From an uncultured Actinomycetes bacterium (GTDB taxonomy: Bacteria > Actinomycetota > Acidimicrobiia > Acidimicrobiales > Acidimicrobilacustridaceae): 15,003 nt of DNA. The DNA lies in assembly GCA_945957335.1 (NCBI GenBank), contig CAMFLJ010000058.1, positions 1 to 15,003 of the forward strand, given 5' to 3'. How positions within the stretch are numbered: position 1 is the stretch's first letter; each line of letters opens with the position of its first letter. The translations under genes were made by a program, and so were the position numbers. Below the pieces are notes generated by a model. That model worked only from the letters and a program-made list of their open reading frames with translations. It searched no databases and was not told the origin of the DNA. This document shows, piece after piece, positions 12,031-15,003 of this stretch.

Positions 12031-15003
12031 TCAGCGGCCGCCGAGCACGAGGCCTCGGTAGCCGTCGCGGAAGCCGACGGCGCGCAGCGCGTCGGCGTGG
12101 GGCGAGGAGGCCGCGGGCTCGCCGTCGATGCGGGCGATCTCGAGGCGCGAGCGGCCCGATCCGCCCTTCACGACGCCGGCGACGGCCGCGGCCCAGCCGG
12201 GGTGGTGCTCGGCGGCGGGGAACACCACCAGGGAGCGACCACCGCGCTCGAGGTAGGCGGCGGGCACGCCCGCGGCGAGCACGACGAGCGAGCCGGCGGC
12301 GCGGGCCGGGCGGCCTTCTGACGGCGGCCACGGCAGGGCGGCGCCGTAGGGCTGGGCCGGGTCGGTGGCGGCGAGCACCACGATCGAGGAGGCCTCGGAG
12401 GCGGAGGGGTCGACCTCGCGGGCGGCCCGCAGCCGGTCGACCGCTCCCGGCAGGGCGAACTGGGCCCCGCCGAGCCCGGCCACGAAGTAGCCGCGGCGCA
12501 CCTGGCCCCGCTCCTCGAGCGCCTTGAGCACCGGGTAGACCGCGGCGAAGCCGCCCTCCACGCCCTCGGCCAGCACGGCCTCGCGGGTGAGCACGCCGTG
12601 GCGCTCGAGCAGCTGGAGGGCGAGCGCATGGGCGGCCTCGGTGGCGGTCGGGCGCGGCTCGAGCAGCGGGGCCACGAGCGACCACCGCCCCGCCGCGGAC
12701 GGCGGCCCGAGCCGGTTGAGCGAACCCATCGAGGGGCGGCCCAGGTTGGGCCGGCGGCCGACGGCGCGCGCCGCCGAGGCGCGGCTGCCCGCACCCTTCC
12801 GGGTGGCGGCCTTGCGACGACCACCGCTCGCCACGAGCGCCCGCAGCGGTGCCATGGAGTCGTTGGTGACGAGCCCGGCCCACACGAGCGACCAGAGCGC
12901 GTCGAGGACCGTGGGGTCGTCGTAGGCCTGGCCGGCGGCCTGCGACGCGGCGACGAGGTCGGGCCAGAACGACGCGCCCCTCGCCTCGAGGTGGGCGTGC
13001 AGCGCAGCGGCCACCGGGTCGGCGAGGGCCACGGCCATCGCCTCCTCGCCCGGCGGCGCGACCAGCAGCCCGGCCTGGTCGCGGAACAGGAGGCGCACCC
13101 GGCCGTCGCCCGTGCCGAGCGTGCCGGCGCCGACCCACACCAGCTCGCCGGCGGTGCAGAGCGCGTCGAGATCGGCCGGGCGGTAGTCGGCCACGCGAGC
13201 CGGCAGCACGTCGGACTCGAGCACCGAGGCGGGGAGGGCGAGCCCCTGGAGCGCGCCGACGGCCTCGACGACGGCGTCGAGGCCACGGCGGGTGGAGCCG
13301 ACCTCCTGCCAGCCGGGCAGGAACCGACCGAGGGCGTCGCCCTCGACCGGCTCGACCTCCTTGCGGAGCGACGCCAGCGAGCGCCGCCGCAGCTGGCGCA
13401 GCACGTCGTCGTCGCACCACTCGCGCTCGATGCCGTCGGGCCGGAACTCGCCCCGCACGATGCGGCCGTCGGCCTCCAGCCGCTCGAGCACGGGCAGCAC
13501 CCGGTCGACGCCCACGCCGTAGCGGGCCGCCACCTGGCCGGTGAGGAACGGGCCGTGGGTGCGGGCGAAGCGGGCCACGAGGTCGCCCAGCGGGTCGGGC
13601 ACCGGGTCGGTGAAGGCGGCGGGCAGCCCCGGCGGCAGGGCCACGCCGAGGGCGTCGCGCAGGCGGGCCGCGTCCTCGGCCGCGGCGAAGCGCTCGTCGC
13701 CGGCGACGTTGACGACGATGGCTCGGCGCTCGTGCACGAGCCGGTCGAGCCACTCGCCGACGGTGGTGGAGGCGGCCTCGGCCTCCGGGGTGTCGACCCG
13801 CGCCTCGACCTCCCACCGCCCGAGCGGGCCGAGCAGGCGGAACAGGTCGTGGACCTCGTCGGCGTCGCGGGCCCGGCGGCCGTCGGTGAGGCGCTGCAGC
13901 TCGAGCTCGAGGTCGGCGAGGACGGTGGGGTCGACGAGCTCGCGCAGCTCCTCGGCGCCGAGCAGCTCGCGCAGCAGCTCGCGGTCGAGGGCCAGCGCCG
14001 CGGCCCGGCGCTCGGCGAGGGGCGCGTCGCCCTCGTACATGTAGACGGCGATCCAGCCGAAGAGCAGCGACTGGGCGAACGGCGACGCCCGCGGCGTGTC
14101 GACGGCGACCATCCGGACCTTGCGCGAGCGCAGGTCGGTGAGGACCTCGCGCAGCGCCGGCAGGTCGAAGACGTCGTTGAGGCACTCGCGGGTGGTCTCG
14201 AGGAGGATCGGGAAGTCGGGGTAGCGCGAGGCCACCGAGAGCAGGTCGGCCGCCTTCTGGCGCTGCTGCCACAGCGGCGTGCGCCGGTCGGGGCGACGGC
14301 GGGGCAGCAGCAGGGCCCGGGCCGCGCACTCGCGGAAGCGCCCGGCGAACATCGCGCTGTTCGGCAGCTGGCCGATCACGATCTCGTCGATCTCGGCCGG
14401 GTCGATGGCGAGCTCGTCGGTGGGGAACGTGTCGATGGCGTCGGGGAGGCGCATGACGATGCCGTCGTCGCTCCAGATCAGCTCGACGTCGACGCCCCAC
14501 CGCTCCGCCAGGCGGGCCTGGAGGGCCATGCCCCACGGCGCGTGCACCTGGGCGCCGAACGGGGTGTGCACGCACACCCGCCAGTCGCCGATCTCGTCGC
14601 GGAAGCGCTCGACCACGATCGTGCGGTCGTCGGGCACCACACCGCCGCACGCCTCGGCCTGCTCGTCGAGGTAGGCGAGCAGGTTGCGGGCCGCGAGCGG
14701 GTCGAGGTCGTGGCGGTCGGCCAGCTCCTCGAGCGCCTGCGGGGCCGGGGTGGCCCGGATGGTGCGGACGAACTCACCGAGCGCCCGTCCCAGCTCGAGC
14801 GGGCGGCCGGGGCCGTCGCCGTGCCAGAACGGCATCTTGCCGGGCTGGCCGGGGGCCGGGGTGACCACCACCCGCTCGTGGGTGATGTCCTCGATGCGCC
14901 AGGTCGACGCGCCGAGCAGGAAGGTCTCGCCCGGTCGGCTCTCGTAGACCATCTCCTCGTCGAGCTCGCCGACGCGGGTGCCGTCGGGCAGGAACACCCC
15001 GAA
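12031..15003 (-). CDS. lhr: ATP-dependent helicase Lhr, C-terminal 990 residues (5' end outside window)
   Basis: The frame is open to the window edge, so the gene is partial: the two RecA-like helicase domains and true start lie beyond 15003. What remains matches the C-terminal two thirds of Lhr (about 1500 residues in mycobacteria). Numbered from the first codons seen: a barrel/winged-helix part of the core at 1-330 (GELDEEMVYESRPGETFLLG, then STWRIEDITHERVVVTPAPG, DWRVCVHTPFGAQVHAPWG, and LLETTRECLNDVFDLPALREV); a winged-helix array at about 465-545 (EWCDDDVLRQLRRRSLASLR); a basic linker at 724-768; and a conserved C-terminal section (GVEGGFAAVYPVLKALEERG, then RRGYFVAGLGGAQFALPGAVDRLR) related to AlkZ/YcaQ-type winged helices. 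Lhr is a single-strand-dependent 3'-5' translocase in DNA repair. It lies directly upstream of nei2. No frameshift is seen. Confidence 0.95.
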   Translation of the reverse strand, partial: FGVFLPDGTRVGELDEEMVYESRPGETFLLGASTWRIEDITHERVVVTPAPGQPGKMPFWHGDGPGRPLELGRALGEFVRTIRATPAPQALEELADRHDLDPLAARNLLAYLDEQAEACGGVVPDDRTIVVERFRDEIGDWRVCVHTPFGAQVHAPWGMALQARLAERWGVDVELIWSDDGIVMRLPDAIDTFPTDELAIDPAEIDEIVIGQLPNSAMFAGRFRECAARALLLPRRRPDRRTPLWQQRQKAADLLSVASRYPDFPILLETTRECLNDVFDLPALREVLTDLRSRKVRMVAVDTPRASPFAQSLLFGWIAVYMYEGDAPLAERRAAALALDRELLRELLGAEELRELVDPTVLADLELELQRLTDGRRARDADEVHDLFRLLGPLGRWEVEARVDTPEAEAASTTVGEWLDRLVHERRAIVVNVAGDERFAAAEDAARLRDALGVALPPGLPAAFTDPVPDPLGDLVARFARTHGPFLTGQVAARYGVGVDRVLPVLERLEADGRIVRGEFRPDGIEREWCDDDVLRQLRRRSLASLRKEVEPVEGDALGRFLPGWQEVGSTRRGLDAVVEAVGALQGLALPASVLESDVLPARVADYRPADLDALCTAGELVWVGAGTLGTGDGRVRLLFRDQAGLLVAPPGEEAMAVALADPVAAALHAHLEARGASFWPDLVAASQAAGQAYDDPTVLDALWSLVWAGLVTNDSMAPLRALVASGGRRKAATRKGAGSRASAARAVGRRPNLGRPSMGSLNRLGPPSAAGRWSLVAPLLEPRPTATEAAHALALQLLERHGVLTREAVLAEGVEGGFAAVYPVLKALEERGQVRRGYFVAGLGGAQFALPGAVDRLRAAREVDPSASEASSIVVLAATDPAQPYGAALPWPPSEGRPARAAGSLVVLAAGVPAAYLERGGRSLVVFPAAEHHPGWAAAVAGVVKGGSGRSRLEIARIDGEPAASSPHADALRAVGFRDGYRGLVLGGR

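Noticed and set aside
12023..14650. An 875-codon minus-strand frame within lhr
   Set aside because: Out-of-frame shadow of lhr with low-complexity Arg/Ala/Pro content and no family match.

Overview
The window is very GC-rich, densely coded DNA with frequent GTG starts. The gene content points to a high-GC actinobacterium: an F420/FMN-type split-barrel oxidoreductase, an Lhr helicase next to a Nei2-type glycosylase (the pairing I recall from mycobacteria), and apparent leaderless promoters. A lineage such as Acidimicrobiia is my best guess, by inference only. The first 46 bases are not genomic: they are an Illumina Nextera i7 adapter with its index, so position 47 is the true contig edge. No intergenic stretch exceeds about 120 bases. 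I see no tRNA, rRNA, CRISPR array, insertion sequence or phage gene.

Left part (58-4560): a minus-strand relative of Glu/Leu/Phe/Val dehydrogenases that has lost its catalytic and nucleotide-binding motifs. Divergent from it is an OmpR-family response regulator on the plus strand, broken by a one-base deletion in a C run. Converging on that with only 4 bp between stop codons is a large tripartite hybrid histidine kinase (three PAS domains, HisKA, HATPase, receiver, HPt).

Middle part (4632-8075): divergent from the kinase is a plus-strand cluster of inorganic pyrophosphatase (ppa), an L-2-hydroxyglutarate oxidase overlapping it by 4 bp, and a cation diffusion facilitator 9 bp further on. A separately promoted 1-Cys peroxiredoxin follows, ending in two hairpins.

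Right part (8161-15003): an FtsX/MacB-type ABC permease without an adjacent ATPase, preceded by a probable 12-codon leader ORF that overlaps its GTG start; a small pyridoxamine-oxidase-fold protein; then, on the minus strand, the C-terminal two thirds of Lhr followed by Nei2, a likely DNA-repair operon. Nei2 overlaps the small oxidoreductase tail-to-tail by 26 bp.

A recurring feature is the start-site layout. Genes without a Shine-Dalgarno have a TANNNT-like hexamer 6-8 nt before the start codon. Two genes with a Shine-Dalgarno have such a hexamer about 41-42 nt upstream. The most interesting items are the frameshifted regulator beside the phosphorelay kinase, the pseudo-dehydrogenase, and the leader ORF of the permease. 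I found no clearly new multi-gene system.
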